A stretch of 64,000 nt of DNA from positions 5,580,001-5,644,000 of the forward strand of contig CBDDPL010000004.1 of NCBI GenBank assembly GCA_965232285.1, given 5' to 3'. Below the pieces are notes generated by a model. That model did not search any database, had not been told where the DNA came from, and saw nothing but the letters and a program-made list of their open reading frames with translations. This DNA is from Denitrobaculum sp965232285. Lineage in GTDB: Bacteria > Pseudomonadota > Alphaproteobacteria > Kiloniellales > Kiloniellaceae. Positions 17,012 through 25,478 of the stretch are shown here, piece by piece (the first letter of the stretch is position 1; each line of letters begins with the position of its first letter). The translations under genes were made by a program, and so were the position numbers.

Positions 17012-17599
17012 CTATCCGGCCAGGACCGCCATGTCGTCCCAGGCCATCAAACGGTAATCGACCGTCACGCCGCCCATTTCCTCCTGGTCCCAACTGCGGC
17101 TGTCTCCGCCCATCCTTTCGTAGAAACGGATGGCGCTCTGGTTACCCTCGAGCACTTCGAGGGCGAGTGAGCGGTGGCCGGCCGCCAGGCTTTCCGTGGC
17201 CGCGTGGCGTAGCAGCGCTTCGCCGATTCCCCCGCCGCGCAGGCCGGGCCGGACGTGCAGGTTTTCTACGTAGCAATCATAGCCGGGCTTGTAGTTGAAC
17301 CAGACGGAAATGAAGGCGACGAGCTGGCCGTCCCGCTCCGCCAGCCGCACGATACCTTCGGGTCGCTCCGGCACCTCTTCCGGCTCCGCGATGCCGGCGA
17401 GCAGACTGCGCCAGCGGCGTCGATGGCGTTCGGGCACGATCTCGTCGAGATACTGGTCAGGCAGAAGCTCCCGATAGGCGCTCTGCCAGCTCAGTGTATG
17501 CAACTCGGCAACCGCCTGCGCATCGGTGGCGGCGGCCGCACGGATCGTCAGGACCGGCGCCTCTCCGACGCCTGTTGGTGGGTGACTCTGGGAAGACAT
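17012..17599 (-). CDS. GNAT-family N-acetyltransferase
   Basis: 195 residues with the usual GNAT order. N-terminal IRAAAATDAQAVAELHTLSW is followed by the motif A region VENLHVRPGLRGGGIGEALL (acetyl-CoA pyrophosphate loop RGGGIG) and the motif B region NQSAIRFYERMGG. The target is unknown; the family acetylates small molecules or protein N-termini. It is convergent with the tRNA and is separated from hspQ by about 100 bp on the same strand. Confidence 0.88.
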   Translation of the reverse strand: MSSQSHPPTGVGEAPVLTIRAAAATDAQAVAELHTLSWQSAYRELLPDQYLDEIVPERHRRRWRSLLAGIAEPEEVPERPEGIVRLAERDGQLVAFISVWFNYKPGYDCYVENLHVRPGLRGGGIGEALLRHAATESLAAGHRSLALEVLEGNQSAIRFYERMGGDSRSWDQEEMGGVTVDYRLMAWDDMAVLAG

Positions 17600-17701
17600 A
17601 ACCGGATAACCGCGAATGTGACGTCCTTGACCAGAGGGTGTGGCATTGCTCCGGTTCCGGGGTCAAGCAACTTCATCGGACAGCTATGAAGGGCGGGAAA
17701 A

Positions 17702-18031
17702 TCAGTTCGCCTGTTCCGCGCGCAGGTGATAGCGGCCGTCTTTCAGGCCGTCGAAAACGTCTTCCAGGCTCGGGTGGCGCACCGGGCCGCCGTCCTGGTC
17801 CTGCAGCAGGTTCTGTTCGGATACGTAGGCGACGTAGGGGCCTTCGGCGTTTTCGGCGAAGAGGTGATAGAAGGGCTGGTCCTTCGAGGGGCGCAGATGC
17901 TCGGGGATGGCCTGGTACCATTCCTCGCTGTTGCTGAAGACCGGGTCCACGTCAAAGATCACGCCGCGGAAGGGATAGATCCGGTGGCGGACGATCTCAC
18001 CAATGCCGAACTTTGCGGTCGAGGACTCCAT
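17702..18031 (-). CDS. hspQ: Heat-shock protein HspQ (hemimethylated-DNA-binding domain family)
   Basis: 109 residues. KFGIGEIVRHRIYPFRGVIFDVDP and PFYHLFAENAEGPYVAYVSEQNLL are the family signature, with the conserved WYQAIPEHLRPSKDQPFYH between them. HspQ is a small cytoplasmic heat-shock protein that binds hemimethylated DNA in vitro and, in enterobacteria, enhances substrate delivery to Lon protease. Length matches the family. The C-terminal tail (LEDVFDGLKDGRYHLRAEQAN) is slightly longer than in E. coli. Confidence 0.92.
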   Translation of the reverse strand: MESSTAKFGIGEIVRHRIYPFRGVIFDVDPVFSNSEEWYQAIPEHLRPSKDQPFYHLFAENAEGPYVAYVSEQNLLQDQDGGPVRHPSLEDVFDGLKDGRYHLRAEQAN

Positions 18032-18302
18032 GGCTTCCTTTTCTCAAAAGCACTGGCCTTTAGGACGGTCGGCCCTAAGCGCTGCGGATCTCTCCACCCG
18101 ACATTTGGCCGTCGCCATCCTGGCCGCCCGGCGTAGTTTAACAGGGCGCAGTTTAACAGTCAGATGGTTAACGCCGGTTTTATCCCGTGGCACCCGGTGG
18201 CGTAAAGCTAGGAATAATCCTTACCACTCCAGGTGTCTCAACAGAGCGCGCATCACGCGATTCGGAGGGCTTGGCGAGCCCGCTATCCGCGCTGCCCCGG
18301 CT

Positions 18303-18809
18303 TTAGCAGTTACAGCTCTCCAGCGGCAGGTCGCGCGCCAGCCAGCCCGGGCCACTCGCGCTGCCGAGCATGCCTTCCTTGATGTTCAGTATCCGGGTGA
18401 AACCGGCGGCCTGCAGGGCGTTCTGGGCCAGGGTCGAGCGGTTGCCGCGGGCGCAGATCAGCGCCACGGGACGATCGAGGTCACCGCCGACGGACTGCTT
18501 CAGGGCTGCGACGAAGCCTGCGAGTCCCTCGGGGTCATGGATGGTGACCGCTTTGGCCCCGGCTGGCAGTCCGGTCTGCCGCCATTCCTGCGGCGAGCGC
18601 ACATCGACGATCGTGACCTCGCCGGTCCGGGCGCGCTCCAGGGCTTCGGGGCCCGTGATATCCGTGCCCGGCGCCGACTCGGCCGCGGCAGGTTTTCCGG
18701 TCATCGCCAAGGCGCCGAGCGCCAAGCCGGTCGCGAGGCCTAGCAGGACTTCGCGCCGCTCCGGTGACGCGGTGCCGGCCCGAGTCGATTCGTTCCGCTT
18801 GCGATACAT
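18303..18809 (-). CDS. Exported rhodanese-domain protein
   Basis: 168 residues. The N-terminus has a twin Arg and a hydrophobic stretch (ERREVLLGLATGLALGALAM), a possible Tat signal. One rhodanese domain follows (about 53-160): TIVDVRSPQEW and the active-site loop ALICARGNRS with the catalytic Cys (about 131) present. It probably transfers sulfur or acts on thiols in the periplasm. It ends in the unusual SCNC, which gives an extra Cys pair. A GGGAATC site precedes the ATG. No sulfur-metabolism gene is adjacent. Confidence 0.85.
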   Translation of the reverse strand: MYRKRNESTRAGTASPERREVLLGLATGLALGALAMTGKPAAAESAPGTDITGPEALERARTGEVTIVDVRSPQEWRQTGLPAGAKAVTIHDPEGLAGFVAALKQSVGGDLDRPVALICARGNRSTLAQNALQAAGFTRILNIKEGMLGSASGPGWLARDLPLESCNC

Positions 18810-18952
18810 TATCGATTCCCTGTTCTTGTCTACAGCCTGCTGCCGAGAGCGCTCATAAAGAAACTATGGTTCCCAGGCCCGAAAAGGCCAGTCACAAGCG
18901 CGCGAACCGCTCCGCGATCTTGGCCGGGGGGGCCCGGTTTCCCGTTTCTGGC

Positions 18953-20110
18953 TTACGCTTTCCGGCCCTCCTTCTGGCGCATGACCTTCTCGTGCAATAC
19001 GGGGTCGCGCAGGAAGCTCAAAAGCGTGAAGCGCCGGCCTTTGGTGACCGGAAGGGCTTCATGGATCAGCGAGCAGGAAAAGAGAATGGCATCGCCGCTG
19101 CGCGGCCGGTAGGCCTCGGGGCCGTACTCTGGAAAGCGCAGGCCGCCGCCTTCGTAATCCTCGGTATTGAGGTTGAGGGTGAGCGCGAACATCCGCGCCT
19201 GAGTGTCCGGTGTGCTGTTGTCCCGATGCGGCCGGAAGTAGTCGCCACGCTCGGCGTCGTAACAGGTGATCACGAAGCGGTCGAAGCGGAAGCGCTGAAA
19301 GTAGAAGGCCTTGACCAGCTCCGGGGCGATCCGCCGGCCAACAAGATCCGTCAACCAGCGGTCGAGGGCCGGATCCTTGACCTGGTGATCGCGCCGTTTC
19401 TTCATATCGGGATCGACACGGCGGGTGTCTTTACCGTCGATCCGTGTGGTGACCAGGCCTTCCTCGTTGTCCTTTTGCCAACGCGCGATCAGGGCGTCGC
19501 AATCATCCCGGTCCAGCACCTTGGGAACGATGAGCACCGGCGCCGTGCGCTGTGGCTCCGGGGCCAGGGCTTCCGGGTTGCGCGCCTCGTAGAATGCCAA
19601 GAACTCGTTCGCCAACGCCTCTTTCGGGATCTCGGCGAGCGCGAGGCTCCGGAAGAGGCGCTGGTTCTCGTCCAGCAGGAGGCAGAAAGCCTGCCCGTCT
19701 GTGAAGCCGCTTGCGCGACGCAGTTCGCCCAGGACCTTGCCCTGGGGATCGGCATACAGCAGGAAGGGCAGCTTGAGCCGCTGCGCTATCCCTTTGGACT
19801 GTTCCACCTGCAGCCCGCCGATGGCGAAGACATCGATCCGGGCATCCTGTAAGGCCTGATGGGCGGCGGCAAGTTCCGCAAGCCTGGCGGTCGCGTCCGG
19901 CGTTTCCTCCGGAAAGACCATCAGTAGATTTCTGAAGCCGCGGGTTCTTTCATAGAAGACCCAGAGATAACCATCGCTGCTCGGAAGTACGAAGTTGCCG
20001 AGCCGGTCGCCAGGCGCCAGGGCCGGACGCTCGGGAAGTGGAGGCAGGTCGGCGGCGGTCGTTTGAGAGGAGGTCAAAGGCTTTCGGTCCCAGCGGTTCG
20101 GGCGCTTCAC
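18953..20110 (-). CDS. Fusion of thioredoxin-fold (peroxiredoxin-like) domain and prolyl-4-hydroxylase-type 2OG-Fe(II) oxygenase
   Basis: 385 residues from a GTG at 20110. Residues about 28-175 look like an AhpC/TSA peroxiredoxin fold (APGDRLGNFVLPSSDG; LLYADPQGKVLGEL), but the peroxidatic Cys position is replaced (LLMVFPEETPDAT), so it cannot be a normal peroxidase. Residues about 190-370 form a P4Hc-type oxygenase with iron ligands His295, Asp297 (FRPHRDN) and His350, and a 2OG-binding Arg about 360 (LIHEALPVTKGRR). It likely hydroxylates a protein or peptide, with the Prx fold as a partner-binding module. It is monocistronic, next to the rhodanese gene. Confidence 0.85.
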   Translation of the reverse strand: MKRPNRWDRKPLTSSQTTAADLPPLPERPALAPGDRLGNFVLPSSDGYLWVFYERTRGFRNLLMVFPEETPDATARLAELAAAHQALQDARIDVFAIGGLQVEQSKGIAQRLKLPFLLYADPQGKVLGELRRASGFTDGQAFCLLLDENQRLFRSLALAEIPKEALANEFLAFYEARNPEALAPEPQRTAPVLIVPKVLDRDDCDALIARWQKDNEEGLVTTRIDGKDTRRVDPDMKKRRDHQVKDPALDRWLTDLVGRRIAPELVKAFYFQRFRFDRFVITCYDAERGDYFRPHRDNSTPDTQARMFALTLNLNTEDYEGGGLRFPEYGPEAYRPRSGDAILFSCSLIHEALPVTKGRRFTLLSFLRDPVLHEKVMRQKEGRKA

Positions 20111-20325
20111 AAATCTCAGTCTTGTAGTTAAGTGTCAGGCCCCGGCTCGTCAATGCGCTTGCCTGGCGGTGGCGCCAGAGCATGAGACCCGAGCATGGGA
20201 CTTGAGCATGGCGACCGGACCATGGCGGCCTGAGCGGGGTGCGCGCTGGTCCTGCTTCATGGGATCTTGTAGTTTTCGCTGCGATACTATTTTGTAGCTA
20301 TGGTTTTTATGCACTCCGGATCGAC

Positions 20326-20904
20326 ATGAACGATAACGCGCCCAAATGGCTCAAGCCCCTGACCGAATATGGTCCGCTGGTGGTTTTCTTCGTTGCCTAC
20401 TACGTCCAGAAGGATCTCTTCGTCGCGACCGCGGGACTGATGATCGCCACGGCGATCTCTCTCGCCCTGTCGCTGATTATGATCCGTAAGGTGCCCCTGA
20501 TGCCGCTGATCACAGCGGTGATCGTCGGGGTCTTCGGCGGCCTCACCCTCCTGCTCAATGACGAGACCTTCATCAAGCTGAAGCCGACCATCGTCCAGGC
20601 GCTCTTCGCAGTCATCCTGCTCGGCGGACTGGCCTTCGGCAAAGCTCTGCTCAAGCCGGTCATGGGTTCGGCCTGGCCGATGGACGACACCGGCTGGCGG
20701 CGCCTGACCCTGAATTTCGGCTTGTTTTTTGCCGCCATGGCGGTTTTGAACGAGGTGGTCTGGCGCACCCAGAGTGAAGAGTTCTGGGTGAACTTCAAGG
20801 TCTTCGGCCTGATGGGTCTGACCTTCCTCTTCGTCCTGACCCAACTGCCGCTGATGAACCGCCACGCTCTGCCCGAAGAGGCCGAGGAAAGCAGCGAGAA
20901 CTGA
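20326..20904 (+). CDS. yciB: Inner-membrane-spanning protein YciB (septation protein A family)
   Basis: About 192 residues from the ATG at 20326 (MNDNAPKWLKPLTEYGPLVVFF); upstream in-frame sequence is not typical. Five to six TM helices are visible. The family motifs GPLVVFFVAYY, ETFIKLKPTIVQALFAVILLGG and NEVVWR...EEFWVNFKVFG are all present. YciB/IspZ helps maintain envelope integrity and interacts with elongation and division proteins; loss affects septation in some bacteria. In many alphaproteobacteria it sits next to ftsY, but here ftsY is 36 kb away. Confidence 0.92.
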   Translation: MNDNAPKWLKPLTEYGPLVVFFVAYYVQKDLFVATAGLMIATAISLALSLIMIRKVPLMPLITAVIVGVFGGLTLLLNDETFIKLKPTIVQALFAVILLGGLAFGKALLKPVMGSAWPMDDTGWRRLTLNFGLFFAAMAVLNEVVWRTQSEEFWVNFKVFGLMGLTFLFVLTQLPLMNRHALPEEAEESSEN

Positions 20905-20929
20905 GCGCTTCGAAAATTCAGATGAAGTC

Positions 20930-22084
20930 TTAGGACCCGGCGGAACTCCGCGAATCGGCTGCCTTGACCGCAGCCTCCGCAGGCGTGCGGAAATCTTCCA
21001 GTGCCTCTTGCGCCAGCCGGTCGGCCCCCGAGGGTAAGGGCCGGGCGTTCCCCGCGCTTTGCGCCTGATCCTCCGTCCACTGCAGGATGTCGGCCAGCAC
21101 GACGCCGGCGTCCAGGTCCCGCAACAGCATGTGCCAGCCGTTGCTGTAGAGCGCGAGCCGCTGCCGGGCGCGCCGGGCGGACGGCAGGTTGGCCCAGAGC
21201 TCCAGGGTCGGCTCGCGCGGCACGATCTCGTCCTTCTCGCCGTACAGCAGCAGGGCCGGGGCGTCCAAAGCCGGGGCCGCCGCCAGCGCCTGGTCCATCA
21301 GATCGACCAGGCCGTGGATGGCGTCGACGCGCGTACCCTTGATGACCAGGGGATCGCGTCCCAGGCCGCGCAGCATGTCGATGTTGTCGGAGGCCTGGAT
21401 CTTCAGGCCCGATCCGCTGAAGCGCGCCCAGGGGATCGCGCGGGCGGAGATCCAGAGGGCCGTGCGCTGGTACCAGGGCATGGTCGCGCGGGCCCAAACC
21501 GCCGGCGCCGATAGGATGACACCGTCGGCATCGGGCCGGTTCGGCGAATTGTAGGCGGCCAGAATGACTGCGCCGCCCATGGATTCACCCAGAAGATAGA
21601 GCGGCTTGCCCGGATGCCGCTGGCGCAGGGCGCGGCTGGCGTCGGCCAGGTCGCCGGTCAGAACGCCGCTGCCGGCCCAGAGGCCCCGATGCGGTGCTTC
21701 GCCGAAGCCGCGCTGATCGTAGGCGTAAACCGCCAGGCCCATGGCGGCGAAGATCTGCCCGGGATTTTCGAAGGCGTTGGAATAGTCGTTGAAGCCGTGC
21801 AGGGCGAGGATCACGCCCCTGATCTCAGGCTCCTGCCGCCCCTGCTCACCCTCTTGAGCGGGCGGCAGCCAGCTACGGAGCGGCAGGGAGAGACCGTCCG
21901 AGGTCGTAAAGCTGCTCTCGCTCAACAGCGGCGCCTCGGCGCCGGGGCCGCGCGGCGCGAGGTTCGGGGCACAGGCGGTCAGCAGGGTGATGGCCAGCGC
22001 GATCAGGACCGCGCCGGTCCAAAGGGCGCGCGTGGTCGCCCTGCGCCGCACCGGGCTTCCGGGCCCTTTACCCTCCAGCGTCAA
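20930..22084 (-). CDS. Lipoprotein alpha/beta hydrolase (monoacylglycerol lipase/serine aminopeptidase S33 type)
   Basis: 384 residues from a TTG with a GAGG site 7 nt upstream. The N-terminal helix LIALAITLLTAC ends in a lipobox Cys. The hydrolase domain shows the oxyanion region LALHGFNDYSNAF, nucleophile elbow GESMGG, acidic residue in LLYGEKDEIVP and catalytic His in SNGWHMLLRD. It probably cleaves acyl esters at the membrane. The start codon overlaps the stop of the upstream ABC ATPase gene (TTGA), so the two are translated together. A GTG at 22051 is an alternative start. Confidence 0.88.
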   Translation of the reverse strand: MTLEGKGPGSPVRRRATTRALWTGAVLIALAITLLTACAPNLAPRGPGAEAPLLSESSFTTSDGLSLPLRSWLPPAQEGEQGRQEPEIRGVILALHGFNDYSNAFENPGQIFAAMGLAVYAYDQRGFGEAPHRGLWAGSGVLTGDLADASRALRQRHPGKPLYLLGESMGGAVILAAYNSPNRPDADGVILSAPAVWARATMPWYQRTALWISARAIPWARFSGSGLKIQASDNIDMLRGLGRDPLVIKGTRVDAIHGLVDLMDQALAAAPALDAPALLLYGEKDEIVPREPTLELWANLPSARRARQRLALYSNGWHMLLRDLDAGVVLADILQWTEDQAQSAGNARPLPSGADRLAQEALEDFRTPAEAAVKAADSRSSAGS

Positions 22085-23094
22085 TGGGCCGCCTCATCGT
22101 GGGCGCCGCGGGTCAGTTGCAGGAAGATATCCTCCAGGTCAGACTGATCCGTCGTGACGTCCGCGATCTTCAGGCCGGCGCGGCAGACCGCATCGAGGAT
22201 GCCTGAGACCGCGCTCTCGCTGGCCCGGTAGTGGAACACCAGCTTGCGCGGCTCCGGGTGATCGACATTGAAGGCGGTCAGGGCTTCGGGAAGCTCCGCA
22301 AGGTCTTCGGCCAGAACGATCGCCAATGATTTGTTGTCCAGCCGGGCCAGCAGGGCCGGTGTGGTGTCGCAGGCGATCACCCGCCCATGATTGATGATCG
22401 CGATCTGGTCGCAGAGCTCCTCGGCCTCTTCCAGATAGTGGGTCGTCAGCAGGATCGTGGTGCCGTTTTCGTTCAGTTCGCGCACATGGGACCAGAGCTG
22501 CTGGCGCAGTTCGATATCTACACCCGCCGTGGGCTCGTCCAGCACCAGGACCGGCGGATTGTGGACCATGGCCTTGGCCACCATCAGGCGCCGGCGCATA
22601 CCGCCGGACAGGGTCCGGGCGTAGGCGTTGGCTTTGTCCGACAGGCCCAGGGCGGCCAGGATCTCGTCCGATTGCCGTTCGCCCGGCGGCACGCCGTAGA
22701 GACCGGCCTGAAGCTCCAGCAGTTCGCGCGGGGTGAAGAAAGGATCGACGTTCAGCTCCTGGGGCACCACGCCGATCGCCGCCCGGGCCTGGCGGGTGTG
22801 GGTGATGATGTCCAGGTCCCAGATGCGCGCGCTGCCGCTGGTCTTGTTCACCAGTCCGGCCAGGATATTGATCATGGTCGACTTGCCTGCGCCGTTGGGC
22901 CCCAGCAGGCCGAAGACGGACCCCCGGGGGATCGCCAGATCCACATCGATCAGCGCCTTTTTGGCTTCGCTCCGGCCGCTCGCCTGGTAGGTCTTGGTCA
23001 GGCCCTTCAGTTCCACCGCATACTTGGGCAGGGTTTTGACGCTGGCGTTCAGAGCGGCCTCGTCCAGTTCGCGGGTTGTCAGGCTGTCGGGCAT
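22081..23094 (-). CDS. ABC-2-type transporter ATP-binding protein, no permease adjacent
   Basis: About 337 residues from the ATG at 23094; GTG at 23127 and ATG at 23106 are also possible. The ATPase motifs are complete: Walker A GPNGAGKST, signature LSGGMRRR, Walker B PVLVLDEPTAG, switch His in LLTTHYLEEAEELC. The C-terminal extension with VTTDQSDLEDIFLQLTRG is typical of exporters with ABC-2 permeases (YadG/NodI type). The permease gene usually follows directly, but the overlapping downstream gene encodes a lipoprotein hydrolase instead, so the membrane partner must be elsewhere. Confidence 0.9.
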   Translation of the reverse strand: MPDSLTTRELDEAALNASVKTLPKYAVELKGLTKTYQASGRSEAKKALIDVDLAIPRGSVFGLLGPNGAGKSTMINILAGLVNKTSGSARIWDLDIITHTRQARAAIGVVPQELNVDPFFTPRELLELQAGLYGVPPGERQSDEILAALGLSDKANAYARTLSGGMRRRLMVAKAMVHNPPVLVLDEPTAGVDIELRQQLWSHVRELNENGTTILLTTHYLEEAEELCDQIAIINHGRVIACDTTPALLARLDNKSLAIVLAEDLAELPEALTAFNVDHPEPRKLVFHYRASESAVSGILDAVCRAGLKIADVTTDQSDLEDIFLQLTRGAHDEAAH

Positions 23095-23434
23095 GGCTGC
23101 GTGCATTTCTCGGCTATTTTGACTCACGAGCGTTAATCAAGGGTGCAGAGGCCTTTGAATGGGGCGCGGTATCGAGACGGGAGCCACCGGCTTCGGGCGC
23201 CGTTATGGCTTTCGGCCGTCCCGCTGCAAAGGTCATTGATCACGCCGCATCAATGGGTATCATCCGCAGAGATAAGGGTCAAACCGCGTCCCTTAAAGTC
23301 TTCTCTCGGCTTCTTGATCCGAAAGATCCGGTTCCGCAGGGAAGGCCGTGAGGCCGGAACGGCTTGAATGCCGCTTGAACCTGAGTGAGAATCCGTCGCC
23401 CTGTGAGGTGGGCTTTGTTAAACGGGGAGTGACC
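23095..23434 (+). promoter_or_regulatory. Intergenic region with inverted repeat, between the ABC ATPase and zinc-finger genes
   Basis: 340 bp without a gene, between divergent genes, so it must hold both promoters. One inverted repeat is clear: CATTGAT at 23234-23240 and ATCAATG at 23249-23255, 8 bp apart, a size suited to a dimeric regulator. No further structure was recognised. Confidence 0.4.
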
Positions 23435-23611
23435 ATGGAACCGGCCGAGACCATCACCGTGGAGTCGGAAATCGTTGCCTGCGACGGCGGCAACGGCCCG
23501 CTCGGGCATCCCCGGGTCTATCTCAACATGGAAGGCAAGGGCCAGATCGACTGCCCCTACTGCGGCCGCCGCTATGTCCTGGCCGAGGGGGCCGTGTCCG
23601 CGGGACACTGA
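23435..23611 (+). CDS. Small CHCC-type zinc-finger protein (NDUFS6-like)
   Basis: 58 residues from the ATG at 23435, which has a strong GGGGAG site 8 nt upstream. The motif C-x8-H-x14-C-x2-C (ACDGGNGPLGHPRVYLN; IDCPYCGRRYVL) is the zinc-binding CHCC set found in the mitochondrial complex I subunit NDUFS6 and in short alphaproteobacterial homologues. It probably binds zinc and may serve complex I assembly, although the nuo genes are not here. Longer in-frame starts upstream are not needed. Confidence 0.9.
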   Translation: MEPAETITVESEIVACDGGNGPLGHPRVYLNMEGKGQIDCPYCGRRYVLAEGAVSAGH

Positions 23612-23626
23612 CCTGGACGGCCTTTT

Positions 23627-23656
23627 CAGCGGACATCCACTCAGCGGACATCCACT
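23627..23656. repeat. Tandem duplication of a 15-bp unit
   Basis: CAGCGGACATCCACT occurs twice in direct succession (23627-23641 and 23642-23656) in the gap between the convergent zinc-finger and membrane-protein genes. It looks like a slippage duplication and codes for nothing. Confidence 0.9.
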
Positions 23657-23670
23657 GCCCGGCCGGGCGA

Positions 23671-24642
23671 CTATTTCTTGCTGCCGATCTTTTCCATGGT
23701 GCCCATGACCAACCGCTCGCTGAAGCCGAGCGCGAAGGCAAGAAGCCAGACGGCCACGTTGTTATTGTCGCCCAGATCGAAAAAACCAGTCTTCAATGAA
23801 AGCACCGCGATGATGCCCGATGCGGCGCCGATCAGCGGCCGGGCAATTGTCACCATGATGCTGGTGAACTGATCCGGTATCACGTCCTTGTTGGACAGCG
23901 ACATGAGGGCGCTGAGGCAGGCGCCCATGCCGCCCAGAAGCATGCAACTCGCGAGCAACTCCCAGGATATCGGCTCGCTTGCGATGTAGACGCGAAACGG
24001 CCGGTCGCCAAGCCCAATGGCGGAAAGGTAGAGCAGCAGCAACGCCAATAGAAAAACAGCAAGGATCACCATGCGGCTGCGCACACGGTCCTTTCTGAAA
24101 TAGAGATTGTCGTTGTGGGCGTCCCGGATCATCAGCGCCTCTGCAATCAGCCGCCGTTTGGCTTCCGGATTGTCAGTGTCTTCCGCCAGGCAGAGAATTT
24201 CGGCCACCGATTTATGGCGCCAGCCTTCCAGCTTCTGCGCCGCCTCATGCGCCAGGCTGATCTGTACTGCCTTTAGCTCATTGTCGTCCAGCAGGTGCAG
24301 TTCCGCCCGGCGGGCCGCGTTATAGCATTTCCAGGCGCTGTCGATGTCCGCCAGGGCAATCGCCCTTTCGGCCTTTTCCAGGAAGCCGATGCAGCGCTTC
24401 TTGGCCGCTTGCCTTCCGGTTTTCTCGCCCGCTTGATTGGCGTCATCATCATCCGCGTTATCAGAGTCGTTTTTATCAGAGTCCTTGTCGTCTGCGTTAC
24501 CGGAGCCGTTATCCTCTGTTTCGAGCCGGATAAGAAAACACCGGATTTCGCCTTTCAATCGCGTGGCGTTTACGTTGCGGAACAAAAAAGAACAGGCTGC
24601 ATTCGTTAGGGTCGCCCAACTCGGGCAAGCGGATTCGCTCAT
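23671..24642 (-). CDS. Unrecognised membrane protein with helical cytoplasmic domain and four TM helices
   Basis: About 323 residues from the ATG at 24642, chosen because GGGGGAG lies 9 nt upstream. Residues about 43-80 are Asp/Asn/Ser/Lys-rich and probably disordered. A helical, TPR-like stretch follows (LEKAERAIALADIDSAWKCY to LIAEALMIRD). The C-terminal third has about four TM helices: MVILAVFLLALLLLYLS, ELLASCMLLGGMGACLSALM, ARPLIGAASGIIAVLS and VWLLAFALGFSERLV. The closing GFSERLV phrase recurs in uncharacterised bacterial membrane proteins. I do not recognise a function. The gene follows an AT-rich patch and could be a recent acquisition. Confidence 0.8.
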   Translation of the reverse strand: MSESACPSWATLTNAACSFLFRNVNATRLKGEIRCFLIRLETEDNGSGNADDKDSDKNDSDNADDDDANQAGEKTGRQAAKKRCIGFLEKAERAIALADIDSAWKCYNAARRAELHLLDDNELKAVQISLAHEAAQKLEGWRHKSVAEILCLAEDTDNPEAKRRLIAEALMIRDAHNDNLYFRKDRVRSRMVILAVFLLALLLLYLSAIGLGDRPFRVYIASEPISWELLASCMLLGGMGACLSALMSLSNKDVIPDQFTSIMVTIARPLIGAASGIIAVLSLKTGFFDLGDNNNVAVWLLAFALGFSERLVMGTMEKIGSKK

Positions 24643-24714
24643 GTTTCGGCACTCCCCCAAAGCGCATCATTCCCAGACCTTGCGGTTTATGCAACGCCGG
24701 CTGACCGGCGTGTA

Positions 24715-24770
24715 AAATACTAAAGATAGTATATATCTTTCAAAAAAAACTTTTGAGCTGTGGTGATTTT
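24715..24770 (-). promoter_or_regulatory. AT-rich patch with 7-5-7 inverted repeat upstream of the unknown membrane protein
   Basis: A sharply AT-rich segment in GC-rich DNA. It contains AAAGATA (24722-24728) and TATCTTT (24734-24740), inverted and 5 bp apart, next to an A-run. On the minus strand TTGAAA followed at 17-18 bp by TATTTT gives a fair promoter for the gene starting at 24642, with the dyad in the spacer. Confidence 0.45.
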
Positions 24771-24820
24771 AGCGTCGAATACAGTCGTTCGCGGTGAGTT
24801 GTCTGCGCATTACCTCAAGT

Positions 24821-25366
24821 CTACTGCAAGCGGTTTTGTATTCGATCCAAGGCTCTGAGAAACAGGGCCGGTTCGTCCAGGCTGCGCGACAGCACCAGGG
24901 CGCCCTGGATGCCACTGACGGTATCCTCGGCCAGGGCCTCGGCGGCCGGGCGCGTGTGTCCGGCCCGTTGCAGGCAGTTTGCCAGGTCGGCGATCCAGGT
25001 CGCGAAGTAGCCCTGGATCTCCTGCCCGAAGCGTTCGCGCTCCTGGCCCAGGGCGAAGGCCCCGACCAGGCAGACCCGGCGGCCGGAGCGGAAGTAGCGG
25101 TTGCTCGCCGCGAACATCTGCGCCAGAGCGGCCTGCGCGTCCGGTGCCTCCCGCAAGGGCCGAAAGATCTCCTCTTCGAACCAGCGCCTGATCTCGGCGA
25201 GGACCGCTTCGGCCATCTCCTCCTTACCGCCCGGAAAGAAGTGGTAGAGGCTGCCCTTGCCCAGTCCGGTCTTCCTGGTGATGACCGACAGGCTCGCGCC
25301 TTCGAAGCCGTAGGTTCTGAAGACCTCGGCCAGCGCCGCCACGGCATCGCTGCGTTCCATCACCAC
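24821..25366 (-). CDS. TetR/AcrR-family transcriptional regulator
   Basis: 181 residues from a GTG at 25366 with GGAGAGG 8 nt upstream. The N-terminal helix-turn-helix reads LAEVFRTYGFEGASLSVITRKTGLGKGSLYHFF, the TetR pattern. The C-terminal ligand domain resembles the LmrA/YxaF group. It is divergent from a DUF1348 gene, and a TGTAC-N6-GTACA palindrome lies in the shared promoter region, so it probably represses itself and that gene. The ligand is unknown. Confidence 0.9.
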   Translation of the reverse strand: MVMERSDAVAALAEVFRTYGFEGASLSVITRKTGLGKGSLYHFFPGGKEEMAEAVLAEIRRWFEEEIFRPLREAPDAQAALAQMFAASNRYFRSGRRVCLVGAFALGQERERFGQEIQGYFATWIADLANCLQRAGHTRPAAEALAEDTVSGIQGALVLSRSLDEPALFLRALDRIQNRLQ

Positions 25367-25478
25367 GCTCGCTACCTCTCCTTCCGGGCCAATCTCTTCT
25401 CTCTAGCCGGTCCGCCGCCGCCAACGCACGCCCAAAACGGCGCGCTCCCGAACCTTTCCGCTCTTGAAATCAAGACGC

